Source: Trichaptum fuscoviolaceum (lineage: Eukaryota; Basidiomycota; Agaricomycetes; Hymenochaetales; Trichaptaceae). From it: DNA of 64,000 nucleotides. Shown here in pieces: positions 24,275 through 36,870 of the stretch (within the stretch, counting starts at the first letter, position 1; every line of letters begins with the position of its first letter). The stretch lies in NCBI GenBank assembly GCA_910574455.1, contig CAJSYZ010000009.1:3179040-3243039 (forward strand), written 5' to 3'. The notes below the pieces were generated by a model that was given only the letters and a program-made list of their open reading frames with translations, ran no database searches and was not told the origin of the DNA. Position numbers and translations under genes: made by a program.

Positions 24275-25316
24275 ATTGGCGAAAGCGAGGTCCAGCCTAA
24301 GGAACAATACCGCAGATTAGTCAGTCGATGGCGAAAAGGTACAAAACGAACATCGTGATTGTTGTGATTCGTACCGGACCCTGTGGAAAGCCTCAATGCA
24401 CACGTCTTGGACCATAGGTGACTGGCGTCAATAAGAGCGTATCCCCGACAATTTGAAACTTATGGCCTGAGGACGCCACTGAATCCGAGTCCCGCATCCG
24501 ATCTCATCAAGTATTGGAGGTTTCAAGAGACTGTCATCAGACCGCATAGTTCACACTTTTGTGCGTTCTGTCGAAAGCGATCTATGGCAATGCTGCGGCC
24601 TGTTAGTCTAGCGACAGTCAAAACAAATCTCAGCTCTCAGCTGAATAATATGCGCAGATAAGTAGTAGAACTCATGTACCTTAGGCAGCATCATGATATG
24701 TATATCGTTGTACTATCGTCAAGCACTTCGAAGGAGATAACCAGAAGGAGTTGGTGTGGACGCAACTTGAAAGCGAATTGCCAATGCAGCGTTCCGCACG
24801 AATACAGTTTGACCGTAGTAAGAGCGTACTAGTAGTGCACAATGCACATAGTAAAGTTTATGAGGCCGGAGGCCGACGGCCAGTGGTCACCGGATTCAAA
24901 TTGACGTACCAGTGGGAATACTATTAATCAAACTTTGAGTTGATAATCCATTATCTGATATTGAACCGAAGAGTCTGATATACTTGCAAGGCGAAGGACA
25001 CATCTTTGCAAATTTGAGTAGAAACTTGCTGCAGTTCTTGGCTTGCAAACAGTAAGAGCTCAGCACGTTTGTGCATGAAGAAGTGGCGTGTTCAAAGGTT
25101 TACACCCCGCACACGCATAAGTGTCTTCCTATGCGACACGAACTTCAAGTGAATGGTATACATAACGTACAATTCCGACTGTATAACCGCAGCCTATGTA
25201 AAAGCACTTCACGGATGGTAGATAAGCATGTCTTACGGTCAAAATATTTGGAGTAACAGACTCACGAGTGAAAGAACTAATCCCAACTGATGCAGTGGAA
25301 AGCTAATCATTCAGGC
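24275..25316. other. No gene recognised
   Basis: 3' flank of the second P450 gene. Short frames only. Confidence 0.35.
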
Positions 25317-27652
25317 TCAGCCTCGCAAATCGCGAACCATGGCTCTGTGAGCATCGCTGCGAGGTGCTATACGGCACATGTACGGTTTCGCAGTACTATA
25401 AAGGTAGCGTTTATCAATAAAATTATACGGGTTATATAATGGCGGGCCTAGGAGTACTCACCAAGTAGTCCCGGAAACGAACTCCAACTCGGGGTAAATC
25501 TCCTTACCAGTGTCGCGATCCACCGTAGGGAGGATATCAAATAGCGAGAGGACGTTCGCTACAGTGATCCAGATGATATCATCCGCGAGAAATCGGCCAG
25601 GACAAATGCTATCCGTGCGGAGTTAGCGTTTGGTTCTATAAAGCAACGTCTGCAGGTGAGTACCGTCTTCCGAAACCAAACACGGACTTCGCTGGGTCCG
25701 CTGCTGGCTCATACGGGCAAAGACCCGTCTCTGCGTCCATGTGCCTTTCGGGCATGAACTTCTCCGGGTCGGGATAATAGCGCTCATTTCGCAATATATG
25801 CCTTTAGATAGCCCGAATGTAGTGTTCAGCCTTAATCTCCAAACATTGCTCAGTTAGATTGTAGCTACTCGCCATAGATTCGACATAATCATTGATCCAG
25901 CCGGGATAGTCCAATTGGCATACGTATCCGTCTGCATGGAACGATGTGGGATTCCTAGTTGATTGAATACAATATGTTATGTCGTGCATCTCGAAGAAGA
26001 GTAATCGCTAACCTAGAGGGACTGCAGGTACCAATCTATGCGCCCAGACGAAACATTAACAATATAATACAAAAGGATATAAGCTTGAAAGACTGCCTAC
26101 CGGTATACCTCCTTGACAAGACAGCTTATGTAGGGCAGCCGGTGCTTGTCCGAGAACATTGGCAAGCGTTTAAAGGAACTATAGAACTCGTCGAGTTCTG
26201 CTTGCGCGCTCTTAGCGACCTCGGGATAGAGCACCATGTAAAGGAAGAAGGTAGACAGAGATGATTCGGTCTGGGTGAAGTGCTACTTCAGTAGGGACAT
26301 AGCTTCTCGGAAGATGAACGAGCTTACTGTCTCGCCACCAGCTTAACTCGGAACACCATATTAGTACCGGTACGAAAGTGCGAAATTCTATCTTACCTAG
26401 GAATACCATACCCCCAAGAGCTGCAATATCTTCTTCGGATAATTCTTCTTTATTGATGTTTTCGTCATAATCTCCTAGTAACTTAGATATAAACGATGGC
26501 CTCGAAATGCCAGCTGCCTGAAGGTTCCCGCTGATTAACAATACACTAATGAAGTGTGCAAGCATCACAAAGAATACGTACATGCTCTTTACGGACCACA
26601 TGCAAAGGTATCTCAAGAGCTTGCTTTATATATGTCCTCCCTTCTCTGAGTTTCCTCATGAGTTGCATGCCCGGAAGCCATAGAGGTAAATATTGTACTA
26701 TGTAATCAATTGTTAGCAACGTTTGAAAGACTATAAGAAAGTTGACAACGTACAGAAAGGGAAGAAGTCCACTACAGTCGATCCGGGTGTTCCCACCGAA
26801 GTAGTCACATGGGTAGCATTCTCCATTTGCTTAACGAGCAAGTCGTCGTCGGACATTACTTTATGGCCGTACGCTGCCATAATCACTGCTGCAGCTACGA
26901 ATCTAGGTAAACATCCACTGTATCAGCACCAGCACCAAAGGATTAGGAGATTCTTACCTATGGATTTTCGCCCTTAGATCACCTTGGAAGTCACTGATGT
27001 CCTGGAGGAATCTGTCAAGTTCTTCATGGGTTGATGCCCGATACATATATGTCGCCTGCTGATCAAACGCAGCCTGCATTGCCCGACGCTGTACCTTCCA
27101 CCGTTCTCCGTACCTCAGCAAGACTATCATTGCTCCCATTCCTATCCTACGGAATAATTCGTCACTGAGGCCAGGGATTCGTAGTCAGATCTGACAGACT
27201 CACAGTTCCGCACTCTTTATAGGCGGTCTGTCCGAGTAGTTCGAGCTGCGCCTTTCCATGAGATCGTTGCAAGCCTCAAAGGTATTGCATATGATCATCG
27301 GACGACCAAAGACATGTATGTACATCAAATCTCCTAAGGATGCGAATGGTAGTCAATTAGTAACGGTTAAAAACAATTATGTTCATACATAATCAGAGGA
27401 CATACCATATTTTCTAGCCCAGTCAGAGAATGTTGTCCACTGATGACTAGCAGGGACTTTGAGAACGTGTCCAATGATAAGATTTCCCGGAGGACCAGGT
27501 GGGAGGTCATGTGTGGTGGCCTGCTGTGGATTGTTCCTCAAGAGTATACCAAGCGCAATCACAAGAGAAATGGCGAGGACAGTATCAGCCACGGTGCCCA
27601 AAGGCGTACTGGGGATCGACGGGGTCCACATGCTTGTGATGGGTAAAGACAT
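25317..27652 (-). CDS. Cytochrome P450 monooxygenase (second of two)
   Basis: Related to the neighbouring P450 and in the same orientation. ATG 27652 gives an anchor segment (TVADTVLAISLVIALGILL) and the hinge DLPPGPPGNLIIGHVLKVP. Then YGERWKVQRRAMQAAFDQQA, the oxygen-binding motif AGGET on a 14-nt exon (26328-26341), ESSLSTFFLYMVLYPEVA, KEVYR, NERYYPDPEKFMPERHM, and haem loop FGFGRRICPGRFLADD. The last exon gives ...MCRIAPRSDAHRAM and stops at 25317-25319. One intron, between NL-W and HILRNERYY, is best explained as GC-AG (TG|GCGAGT). In the sister gene the same intron starts with GT. The gene appears intact. Confidence 0.85.
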
Positions 27653-28406
27653 TCATGGTAAACAGTCTTTATGCACTCGAATCTGATGAATGGTTCCGAG
27701 TGCGCTGAACTAGAAGCAAACTGCGCCATCACTTTTAGCTTCGGACTTTGGCGGAGTTTCATTTTGGTACATGCAAAACAAAACAGCCTAATTACTCAAG
27801 GATTCGAACTTCAAGTTGAAGGGGGACTCTAACGGCATGGGAGTGTTTGGATTGTCCGATCACGCATATCTGTTATAAATACTGTGAGCTCACATACTAC
27901 TAGTACACGAAAACAGCGCCCGTGCCAATCATCTGACTGTCTTTATTCTTAGTATCATGGCACTTACTCGAACATGATTCGTAGATTGAAGTCATTCAAT
28001 CACCGAACTTGAAGTTCGTGTACCGAAGGCTCACTGGCAGTACCAGAGTACAGTAATTGGGGGATTCCGAGTCACAGCATGTCGGATTGAATTCCAAACA
28101 CAATTGATAAACACCGAGTCCACGTTCTGTATAAGTTAAATGTTGATCACTCAGAAAATGATTTAGAATGAGTGGAATTTAATACAATGCAGTGCGAATA
28201 CCCTCTCATTGTACAAGCTGTGCTAATTTATGAATTATTGTCGTCGGATGAACAGCCTTGAGTGGCTGTGTAAATGCACACTGGCAGACCCAACCCTTGA
28301 AGTCGCGGCCGGATTTGGTTCCGAGCTTTCAGAATTGTGCAATGATGGGCGCCTGTGCGTCCGATATAAGTCAATTGCAGTCCGTGCATCCCACCCACAC
28401 AACACG
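27653..28406. other. Divergent spacer between P450 and BTB genes
   Basis: Contains the upstream regions of both. Two short inverted GAACTTCAAGTT/AACTTGAAGTTC motifs occur near 27808 and 28010. No gene is seen. Confidence 0.35.
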
Positions 28407-29302
28407 ATGTGTACAAAGGACGAGAACTACTACTTCACGTTGATAACAATACAGGTGAGTAAGAGGCTTTAACTCACCTAGTCCAACCCCTCATCTGACT
28501 TTTATGAAATCGCAATCTCAATCGCGCCCGCTGGATCTGCGAAATCACAAAAAGGTTCAAGATTGTCTGTTCCGTGTGCCTCGCCATGGCTTTGAAGAGC
28601 ACTCCGAGGTGTTTCGCGACATGTTTAGCATGCCGGCCGTCTGTGAATCTGAAGGGGAAGAGGGCGGGAGTGATGAGAATCCAATACGCATCGACGGCGT
28701 CGACAGGCAGTCTTTCAAAGACTTTCTAGCAGTACTCTATCCACCGTACGTCCTGTCTTATGATCTTTGTGCATCAGTGTATCAGAGATAATGTGGTGTG
28801 ACCGATCAGCCCGGGAGGCTTTACTAGATGGACGGGGAAAAAAGCAACCAAGTCCTCTGAAAGCGAATGGCGAACGGACAGGTGGCTCTCCATCCTCCGC
28901 CTCGCACACATGTGGGAGTTTGCAGATATTCGTAACCTCGCCATCTCCAACCTTGAGCGCATCGGGTTCTCCGAAGTCCAGAAGATCGAGATCACGCACA
29001 AGTTCGACATCCAGGATTGGTATATGCCCGCGTACAAGGCGCTCGTGAAGCGCTCGGACGCGCTGTCGGTCGAGGAGGCGGTGCAGCTCGGGTTTGAGTT
29101 CTCCATCAAGATGGCTGGCACACGCGAGAGGTGGATCGCGCGCAAGTCGGGCTTCTCGGTTCGTAAGAATTGGAGACGATCGGGTGCAGATGTTGTTCTG
29201 GAGGATCCGGATGAGGAGGAGGCTTTAGAGACGGACATCATCACGACCTTCAAGATCAAACCTCCTCAGAAGACCGCAAGACGGGCACGTATCTCACTCT
29301 AA
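28407..29302 (+). CDS. BTB/POZ domain protein (copy A)
   Basis: BTB proteins often act as dimeric adaptors for Cul3 ligases; the Agaricomycete expansions are mostly uncharacterised. Three exons: ATG 28407 (MCTKDENYYFTLITIQ), then DCLFRVPRHGFEEHSEVFRD and MFSMP with a short acidic loop (EGEEGGSDENPIRIDGVD) and FKDFLAVLYPP. The last exon begins WTGKKATKSSESEW and continues RLAHMWEFADIRNLAISNLE and the helical KFDIQDWYMPAYKALVKRSD tail. The stop is at 29300-29302. It is the only plus-strand member of a four-copy subfamily here. Confidence 0.82.
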
Positions 29303-29479
29303 ATGTTCACGGCATCTGTGATTCCATCGATCTCTTTCCAGTTGTATTCTCGGCTTCTTGTAGTTATATTCAGTCTTCATCTGTATTCGTGCACGTCGGT
29401 AGTCATTGTAGCTTGTAAATATGAAATCCAAATTTAACTGATTAACAGCAAATGTAATATTAGTCTTCTACGAAATAGC

Positions 29480-30866
29480 TTATGGCCTTCCGATGTGCTG
29501 AAGACCAATAGATGAATCGGATTTCCGCTGAGAGTGAGGGAATAGGAGACGTCCGGGCCAGAAGGGAATGTAAACGACAACCGCAAGGAATAGCGGGAGC
29601 GTATCAAGAGCGTAGAACGTTACTTCAGACGTTGCCAAAGTTCCGCGGAAACCTTGCGCAAACTCGACCGTACGATATATTGACCGGATCTGTGAACAGA
29701 ATATCAGGACAAAGTGTATGCCAGATTAGGTTCGATACACGAATGCAGAAATACGCACCTCAATTCCGGTGCAGCTGATAGCCAATGCAATAGCGAGGGC
29801 ACGCCAACCCTTATACCAGGTGTCCGAAAACACATTATTTGCGCGAGTGACCTCCGTCCCGCGAGTGAAGAGCAGGTAAAGGAAGCGAGTTGTCATCACC
29901 GCAAAGAAGGAGAAGGAAACAAGCTGCAAGACGAAGCCAACTAAAGCAATCTGAATTCAATTCGTCATTGTCAGAATAATAATCCGCGGAAGAGAGAAGA
30001 GCACCAAACTTACATGACCACCGAGCTCTTTCTTGTCCGCGCTATCCTGAGTCACAGCAATGATACCTCCGATGGCCTGTGTGGATAAATTGCTAAGCCG
30101 TCAATGTATGGACTAATCGACAGAGAAGGGTATGCTCACTTGAATAATGAACGTCACGACATCAGACAGTACAAAAATGAGTGTCACTCGTCGAGCAGGG
30201 ACAAACAAATACTTCGCCGCCTCAACCGTCAGAGCAAGACGTCCAAGAATCGAATAGACCGAGGCGATGAAAAGACACGGCTATCATGATAGACGTTAAT
30301 GGATGCTTCATAAGCTACGGAACTTTGCAACTCACAGAAAGAACAATCAGAAGGTACTCAGCCTTGAAGAGGTTTTGGGACTGCGGGTGCGCGTGCAGGC
30401 CGAAGCGAGACACAAACCCCAGTACAAAAGCTAGCAGGAAGAGCAACGACCCAAAAGACAGTAAATGAGGGTTGCTTCGCTGGTGACAGGAGTCGCGTGC
30501 TCACCATATAAGCCAACCACCATAGCACCCATCCACCACGTCCTATAACGAATCAACTGTAGCGAGTGCGCCAAAGCAATGACCAAGAAAACGACTGAAA
30601 ATAGAATTATCAGAGGATACGCCATGAGAAGACTGCGACTGTACTCACTGGATCCAACAAAATTGAGAGAGTTGTGGGCAACATAGCCCAGAACATCGCA
30701 TGGGTCATTCTTTGGATCTGGGGGGGTATACGCGTAAGAACATGCTGTTAAGGTCGAGAGTGAAGGTATAGACCAGCATAAGGATCTGACGCGCAGACTA
30801 TTCCCGCAGCTAAGACACTCGAGGGCACAAAGCTCAGTAATCCAAGAAGTAAAGTCCAGGAAGCCA
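29480..30866 (-). CDS. RTA1-like lipid-translocating exporter family protein (copy 1)
   Basis: Seven-helix membrane protein of the RTA1/RSB1 family, linked in yeast to sphingoid-base export and 7-aminocholesterol resistance. ATG 30866 gives a signal-like start (MASWTLLLGLLSFVPSSVLA). Then CSYAYTPPDPKNDPCDVLGY with paired Cys, LVIALAHSLQLIRYRTWWM, SDVVTFIIQAIGG-type sequence, KGWRALAIALAISCTGIE, and the family block IYRTVEFAQGFRGTLATSE plus FYALDTLPLFLAVVVYIPFW. TAA at 29480-29482. It is a tandem copy of 31673-33054. Confidence 0.82.
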
Positions 30867-31019
30867 TCTTAGTGGAAGAGTCGCAAACTCGATGGTGCAA
30901 GAAATACACCAGGAGAACCGTTTACGACCACTTGAAGATGTGACACCAGCCAGAGAAATGATATAGATTGAAGAGAGAGCAGGGGCAATCTATAACCAAT
31001 TTACCTGCTGAACCATGTT

Positions 31020-31552
31020 CTTATATCAAAGCGCGTTCCTGACGCTGTCGACGCGACGTAGCATCCTCAGTGAAGCTATTGAATAGGAGCGGACTATCCC
31101 ACGATCCCTTACTAGTAGTACTATATGGACAAGCCGGCCTTATCGCGGGCTTACGTGAAGTACTCATGTCAGCAACTTGAAGGTGTTCGGGTGAAAGTAG
31201 AGACATACCGTAACAAGAGAATATTTCCTCTTTCAACATAGCAGGGAGGGAGTTGAATTATCCGAATCACAGAGCGGTTAAGAGCTGAGCTTCGGCACCT
31301 TGCTGTCCTAGCGTCCCTTTTGCAGCCCTTGGAAGCGGAACGCAGAACTTCTGCACGTGAGTTCACAATACCGGCAAGGACACCGATCGTCGCTCCGCAG
31401 CGATCCAGACGAGGCTGTGTTTGATGAGGGGAAAGAAAAGTATAACGCAGTCGATCCCCCTTGCATCGCCACAAAGGAGAGGGATGGGAAATGCAAAATA
31501 ATCATTTATATATAAGAAGCCATCGGGGAAGGGATCTACGGAACGGCATCAT
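31020..31552. repeat. Duplicated spacer, copy 1
   Basis: Upstream region of RTA1 copy 1, homologous to the upstream region of copy 2. Matching pieces include TTCTTATATCAAAGCGCGTT versus AACTTATATGAAAGCACGTT (31018 and 33149), GAGGCTGTGT...GCAGTCGA (31412 and 33544) and GATGGGAAATGCA (31484 and 33598). No gene is supported between 30867 and 31552. Confidence 0.7.
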
Positions 31553-31657
31553 CCAGTCCTTCGTGAAGTTCTCTAAACGAGTACCGATTTTCCGATTATC
31601 GTGGGCCCAGAAGCTCTCATTTAAAAATTTGTTGAGGCCCCGAAGCCAGAAGCTCAC
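31553..31657 (-). pseudogene. Relic of the METTL16 C-terminus
   Basis: The minus strand here aligns in the right frame with the last residues of METTL16. The relic has NESFWAHDNRKIGTRLENF where the gene has FESFWAHVSRKVGAGLEKL. It lies upstream of RTA1 copy 1 exactly where the true METTL16 end lies upstream of copy 2, so it was carried along by the duplication. Confidence 0.75.
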
Positions 31658-31672
31658 TGTAACTACAGTAGC

Positions 31673-33054
31673 TTATGGCCTTGCGATGTCCTGGAGAGCA
31701 ATAGATGATTCCGACTTCTGCTGATAGTACGGGAGTAAGAGGCGCCCTGGCCAAAAGGGAACGTAAACGACAACCGCAAAGAACAGTGGGAGTGTATCGA
31801 GAGCATAGAACGCTGCTTCAGACTTTGCCAATGTTCCGCGGGGGCCTTGCGCAAATTCGACCATACGATATATTGATCGTATCTATAAGCGGAATATCAG
31901 GAGTGCATACCAAATTAGACTCGTCTCGATACACCAAAAGCAGAAACTCATATGTACCTCAACACCGACGCAGCTGATAGCCAATGCTATGGCGAGGGCA
32001 CGCCAGCCCTTATACCAGGTGTCCGAAAGAGCGTTGTTCGCGCGCGTAAGCTCGGTCCCGTGAGTGAAGAGCAGATAAATGACGCGAGCCGACATCACTG
32101 CAAAGAAACTAAAGGAAACGAGCTGCAGGACGAACCCAGCCAGCGCAATCTGCGGTCGATAGGGAAATGTCAGAGCTACAGCCCACGAAAGAAAAGCAAC
32201 ATGCTAACATGGCCACCTAGCGCAATCTTGCTCGGATCATTCTGCGACACTGAAACTGTACCTCCAATGGCCTACGAAGGGACATTGCACTGCCATTAGT
32301 TGACGAGTCAATCGAGCGATGAAGACGTACTTACTTGGATTAAGAATGTCGCGACATCCGATAGTACAAATATGAGGGTCACTCGTCGAGCAGAGACCAA
32401 CATATACTTTTCTGCTTGAACAGCCCGCGCAAGATGTCCAAGAACAGAATAAATCGAGGCGATGAAAAGACACGGCTATCGCATGAGACGTTAATGATTG
32501 ATTTGGAGGACCTGCAAAGAGGATTTGCAACTCACAGAAAGCACAATCAACAGATACTCTACTATGAAAAGGTTTTTAGCCTGTGGGTGGTTGTGTAGAC
32601 CAAAGCGAGACACAAATCCGAGTAGAAAAGCTTATAGGAGGATTGATGATCTAAGGTCAATATTGATGTTGTCTTACCGCCATAGCACTCACCGTATAAA
32701 CCAACAACCAAAGTACTCATCCACCAAGTTCTATAGCGAATCAACTGTATCGAGTGTGCCACAGCAATGAGTAGAAACAAAACTGATAACATTGTCAGAA
32801 GATATGGCAAACAAGGAGACTGCAACTCTAATCACTGGAAGCAGCGCCATTGAGAGAGTTGTTCGCAATATAGCCTAGAGCATTGCATGGGTCATTCTTC
32901 GGATCTAAGGGAATACACGCGTAAGAAGATATCATTCTGCTCGATATTGGAGGTACAGACCAGCATAAGGATCCAACGCGCAGACTTGTTCCGCAGCTAA
33001 GACAGTTGAAGGTATGGAGCTGAGCAGTCCGAGAAGGGACATCCGGGAAGCCAT
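31673..33054 (-). CDS. RTA1-like lipid-translocating exporter family protein (copy 2)
   Basis: Same exon plan as copy 1. ATG 33054 gives MASRMSLLGLLSSIPSTVLA. Later parts include VLFLLIAVAHSIQLIRYRTW, KGWRALAIALAISCVGVE and VEFAQGPRGTLAKSEAAFYA with LDTLPLFFAVVVYVPFWPGR. The stop is at 31673-31675. All helices seem preserved and I see no frameshift, so both copies are likely functional. The 5' Cys-containing exon (ACIPLDPKNDPC) differs slightly from copy 1. Likely plasma membrane; substrate unknown. Confidence 0.82.
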
Positions 33055-33654
33055 CTGAGAGGGAGCAATGTACCGGGAAATACGGCCAGACAAAGAATAA
33101 GAGAAAGCAAAGGAAGCGGCAAGGGCGATGTAATATCATTGTAAAGAGCTCTTGTAAAGAACTTATATGAAAGCACGTTCCAACGACACTGTCATCATTT
33201 CGTGTAAGCGGCCTCTATCACTCCGATCCCTCAGTTATTGATTGGACAGGCTCGGCTAAGCCTCTTTTCGCAGATTCTATTGCAGCCTGAGTATGCAGAG
33301 CCGAGAGCTAACATGAAGTATGTATCTATGTCAACAAACAATTGCGAAAATGTAAAGCGCTGCAGAGACGTACCGCAAGAATTTATGTTTGCAAGAGAGC
33401 GAGAAAGATTTATTGCCTAACGTTTATATCCCAAAAACTGCCAGTAACATTCAGAACGTTCAGATTGATCATTACATTTACCCCTCAAAAAGAGTTCAAT
33501 ACATCGTCAAGGGGATCGCCACAATCGCCGAACTGCGGCAGGGAGGCTGTGTACGATGAGTGAGAGAAAAGAAAAATCCGCAGTCGAAAATAGTGGGGGA
33601 TGGGAAATGCAGAAATTGTGCGAATATATTTGAAACCATCAGATCGGAAAAGCA
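33055..33654. repeat. Duplicated spacer, copy 2
   Basis: Upstream of RTA1 copy 2 and directly downstream of METTL16. It is the counterpart of the spacer at 31020-31552. No gene is seen. Confidence 0.65.
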
Positions 33655-35591
33655 TTATATAGCCTTCGCTAGCTTTTCCAAACCTGCACCTACTTTACGA
33701 CTGACGTGGGCCCAGAAGCTCTCAAACAAAGATCTGTCGGGGCCCAAAAGCCAGATGCACTCTAGTGAATGCCGGCTTTGAGGTTGTGGAGTGGTAAGTG
33801 TGCGAATGAGAACAGCAAGCTGAGGACGGTCGCTTTCGCATTCGTTTCCGGTGAGAGACGCGAGATTCTGTTTCGCCCGCCGCCTCGCTGCCCGGGACCA
33901 TGTATTCGCCGTCGCCTCCACACGAAAGGCGAAATCATTGCTATCTTCCCCCGTTTTCGGTGTCGAGGTAGTAGGAAGAATTCGCACGCCTTCGACTTCC
34001 CGGAGCACGTCGCCCAAGGTTGCACGCAGTTGCTTGGTCGAGTGGACTGAAAGATATGTTTGTGTGAGACAGTTTGGTGGAGGTAGAAGGGCATGATGAG
34101 CAGTAGGGAGTGATCGAGCGATTTTCTTTCCAGTTCCAGTTCCTCAGTCAGAAGAGTAAGTGGTTGGTAAAGAATTAATGGGACTCACATCTGGTACTCT
34201 GGCTTCACCGAAGGACCATGCCACAACCCAGCGTCGTGTTTGGCCTTGCGTCAGTTCCGTGACCGCATAGTTGTTAATCTTGTCGACATATATGATTCAT
34301 TAGGTTTTGAAGTGCAGAGAGGAATTAAGCAACGCACTTTGTGAGATCGCAGAGACTCGATTATTTCTTCGACAGATGAAAGCTTCCCTAGCATCGACGT
34401 ATACCACCTTTTACAAAGAAGAAAGTCATGTCAATACGTTGCCATCCATTGACTAGAAAGTTGGAAATACTTACATGCATCGGTCGCGAAGTTGCAAACT
34501 CTCTTCAACCATGCGTCGGACGAAGGCGGACTCGCCTCCAGGTGTTATCATTTCAACTTCTGCGCCAGTGCATACCTGAATACGATTCCAAAGGTCTACG
34601 TCAGCATCGAAGGAACTTGTATAGCAAGTATTGCTACGGACGGCATTAGGTTCCATAGCTTTCCCTTCGGCACTCCTCTCTACTTCTTCCGTGCTCCCGT
34701 AAAACGGCGGGTTGCACATCGTGAATGAGAAACTGTTCGTATGAGATTTCAGAACCATTGCGAGCGCTGCAGTGATAGGTGCAATACTTGATATCTTTAT
34801 TGGTGAAGATTGGTTTGAAGAGGTTATCCGAGGGGAAAGCCCTTAAAATGGATATTCGTTCAGTAAGACTATTCTGGGTGACGATTGTGAGAGCGGATTC
34901 ATATGACGTTGCATCAATTTCTGTATAAAATTGTAAGTTATTACTATACGTATTAAAACATGCCACTAAATGCCTTACCCGTTCCAATTAATTTCCAACG
35001 ACTTCCCCTACTGCATGCAATTAAAGGATAAATAGCTGATGCTCCTGTCCCACTATTCGTGAGGATTTAGAGTCAGCCGTTTAGTTAAGATAAGCAAGAA
35101 AATATTACACGTCTACTCCAACTACCTCCACAGCACCAGCTCCTAGGGATAGCGAATTGAACGATGCATCGAGAAGGTCTTGTATCCACAGTATGTAATT
35201 AAGTCTATTCGGGACCTGAAGAAAATGATGAGCCTTCGTTAATGACAAGGACGAGAAACATACAGGTGGACATAGCCTTCCTTCCGGCAGACTTATTCTG
35301 AGGTTGAAATCGCGAGCAAGAAGCGCTTCCGTTAGTTTCCTGGGCTAGGCAAGCGTGAAGTTCTGGAACTATGTTGATTGCTGAACACCTTCAAGGCTTA
35401 CCTTTGACCATCGCTATCTTTGAAGTTTATGGTCACAGCATCTTTACTGATCCTGACCAAGCTAACAATAATGCTCAGTGAACGTACATTGTGATGCAAG
35501 TTCTCCAGGCTTACTATGGCTTAAGAGGTGGAAATGATTCCGCAAGTGCTGCAAAGTCAATTCCGTTTCTGTACGGATTTCTTTCATGCAT
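33655..35591 (-). CDS. METTL16: METTL16-type U6 snRNA m6A methyltransferase
   Basis: SAM-dependent N6-adenosine methyltransferase family that modifies U6 snRNA (S. pombe Mtl16, human METTL16). ATG 35591 starts MHERNPYRNGIDFAALAESF, the conserved family N-terminus. Then VTINFKDSDG, LLARDFNLRISLPEGRLCP, VPNRLNYILWIQDLL, SAM-binding VGVDVGTGASAIYPL, and the catalytic NPPF in MCNPPFYGSTEEVERSAEGK. METTL16-specific ITPGGESAFVRRMVEESLQL follows, and after that the RRWVV...FGEARVP strand. The C-terminus ends FESFWAHVSRKVGAGLEKLA. The stop is at 33655-33657. No vertebrate-type extension is present. Confidence 0.88.
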
Positions 35592-35856
35592 GACACTTAT
35601 GTTGTCTTCTTCAAATGACAGTGATCTTCAGAGAGCGACGTAGTAGAAGAACTTGAAAGTCAGAAGGTGGATGGCGGACGTTTCGCGAAAGCTTCCTTGA
35701 TAATCCAGGCACGTGATTGCTCACGACGGAGGAAGTACTTATGACGTTGTCGAGCACTCAACTTTCCCCGACTTCCTCACCCATCTTTCATCCCATCCAC
35801 CACCACCCAGCTCGATTTAAAGAGTCTGTTTGAGAAAAAAAAGCTTAAACCTCGCC
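35592..35856. promoter_or_regulatory. Divergent promoter of METTL16 and SOD2
   Basis: 265 bp between the two start codons. Next to SOD2 it holds a C-rich stretch with CATCCACCACCACCCAGCTC and a purine run GAGAAAAAAAAG just before the start. No defined stress element was recognised. Confidence 0.5.
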
Positions 35857-36870
35857 ATGTCTGTTTCCGCTGCATCTCGTACAATGTTCACCCGTCTCCC
35901 CCGCGCACTGGCCCGGCCGGCCGTCGCACGTCGTTTTGCTGCTGCAGCTGGAGCGACAGCATCTCTTCATAGTCTACCGGCACTCCCCTATGCGTATGAG
36001 GTACGTTAACTGCCATGCTCGATGTACTTTGGTGCAACTTACTGACTACCATGGTTGACATGAACAGGCTCTTGAGCCGTATATCTCGAAGGAAATTATG
36101 ACTTTGCACCATACGAAGCACCACCAGACTTATGTGAATGGATTGAATGCGGCTGAGGAAGCATATGCGAAGGCGTCGTCTACGGAAGATAAAATTGCTC
36201 TTCAGAGTGCGCTCAAGTTCAACGGTGGAGGTGCGTACTAACTCCGGTTTCGTCCGAATTCTCTATTTCTTATAAAGCGGTACTCAATCCAATAATTCCT
36301 ATAATTTTTTAGGTCATATCAACCACTCTCTGTTCTGGAAGAACCTCGCGCCCTCTTCCTCCGGTGGTGGACAGCTCTCGGATGGTCCTCTTAAGGCAGC
36401 TCTCGAGCGCGACTTCGGCTCCGTTGAGAGCTTCAAGAAAGAAGCGAACGCGAAGGGAGGCTCTGTCCAAGGCTCCGGTTGGGTTTGGCTCGGCTACAAT
36501 AAATCGAACGGCAAGCTTGAGATTGTAACGACGGCGAACCAGGATCCTTTGCTATGCACGTTGTCTTCATTCTTATCTACATATATCCGAGCTAACGATT
36601 CCTGTAACAGCCCATGCACCGATCATTGGTATTGACGTCTGGGAGCATGTAAGTCTCCCACGAAAGAACAGTACATTTCGTAGTTTGTTGCTGATCTTCT
36701 TCACCTTAGGCTTATTATCTTCAATACAAAAATGTCAAGCCCGATGTGAGTTGTCTTACCCCGAAAAATGTGAATGTCATCTCACCTTCTTGTCATAGTA
36801 CCTCAACGCAATCTGGAATGTCATCAACTTTAAAGAAGCTGAACAAAGGTTCGTCGCGGTCGCTAAATAA
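35857..36870 (+). CDS. SOD2: Mitochondrial manganese superoxide dismutase
   Basis: Dismutates superoxide in the matrix. ATG 35857 gives a basic presequence ([20 protein letters not shown] after a short lead); the in-frame ATG at 35884 is a possible alternative start. Metal ligands by position: His in [17 protein letters not shown], His in [14 protein letters not shown], and Asp/His in [15 protein letters not shown]. Other blocks: [16 protein letters not shown], and [19 protein letters not shown]. The stop is at 36868-36870. The intron after DPLL has no GT donor in phase; the fitting split is CTA-T|GCACGT with AACAG, a GC-AG intron giving [13 protein letters not shown]. Confidence 0.92.

Noticed and set aside
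25860..26000. P450 copy 2 as a pseudogene through a lost splice donor
   Set aside because: A GC-AG intron at the same position as the GT-AG intron of copy 1 restores frame, and the haem, ExxR and AGxET motifs are all intact.
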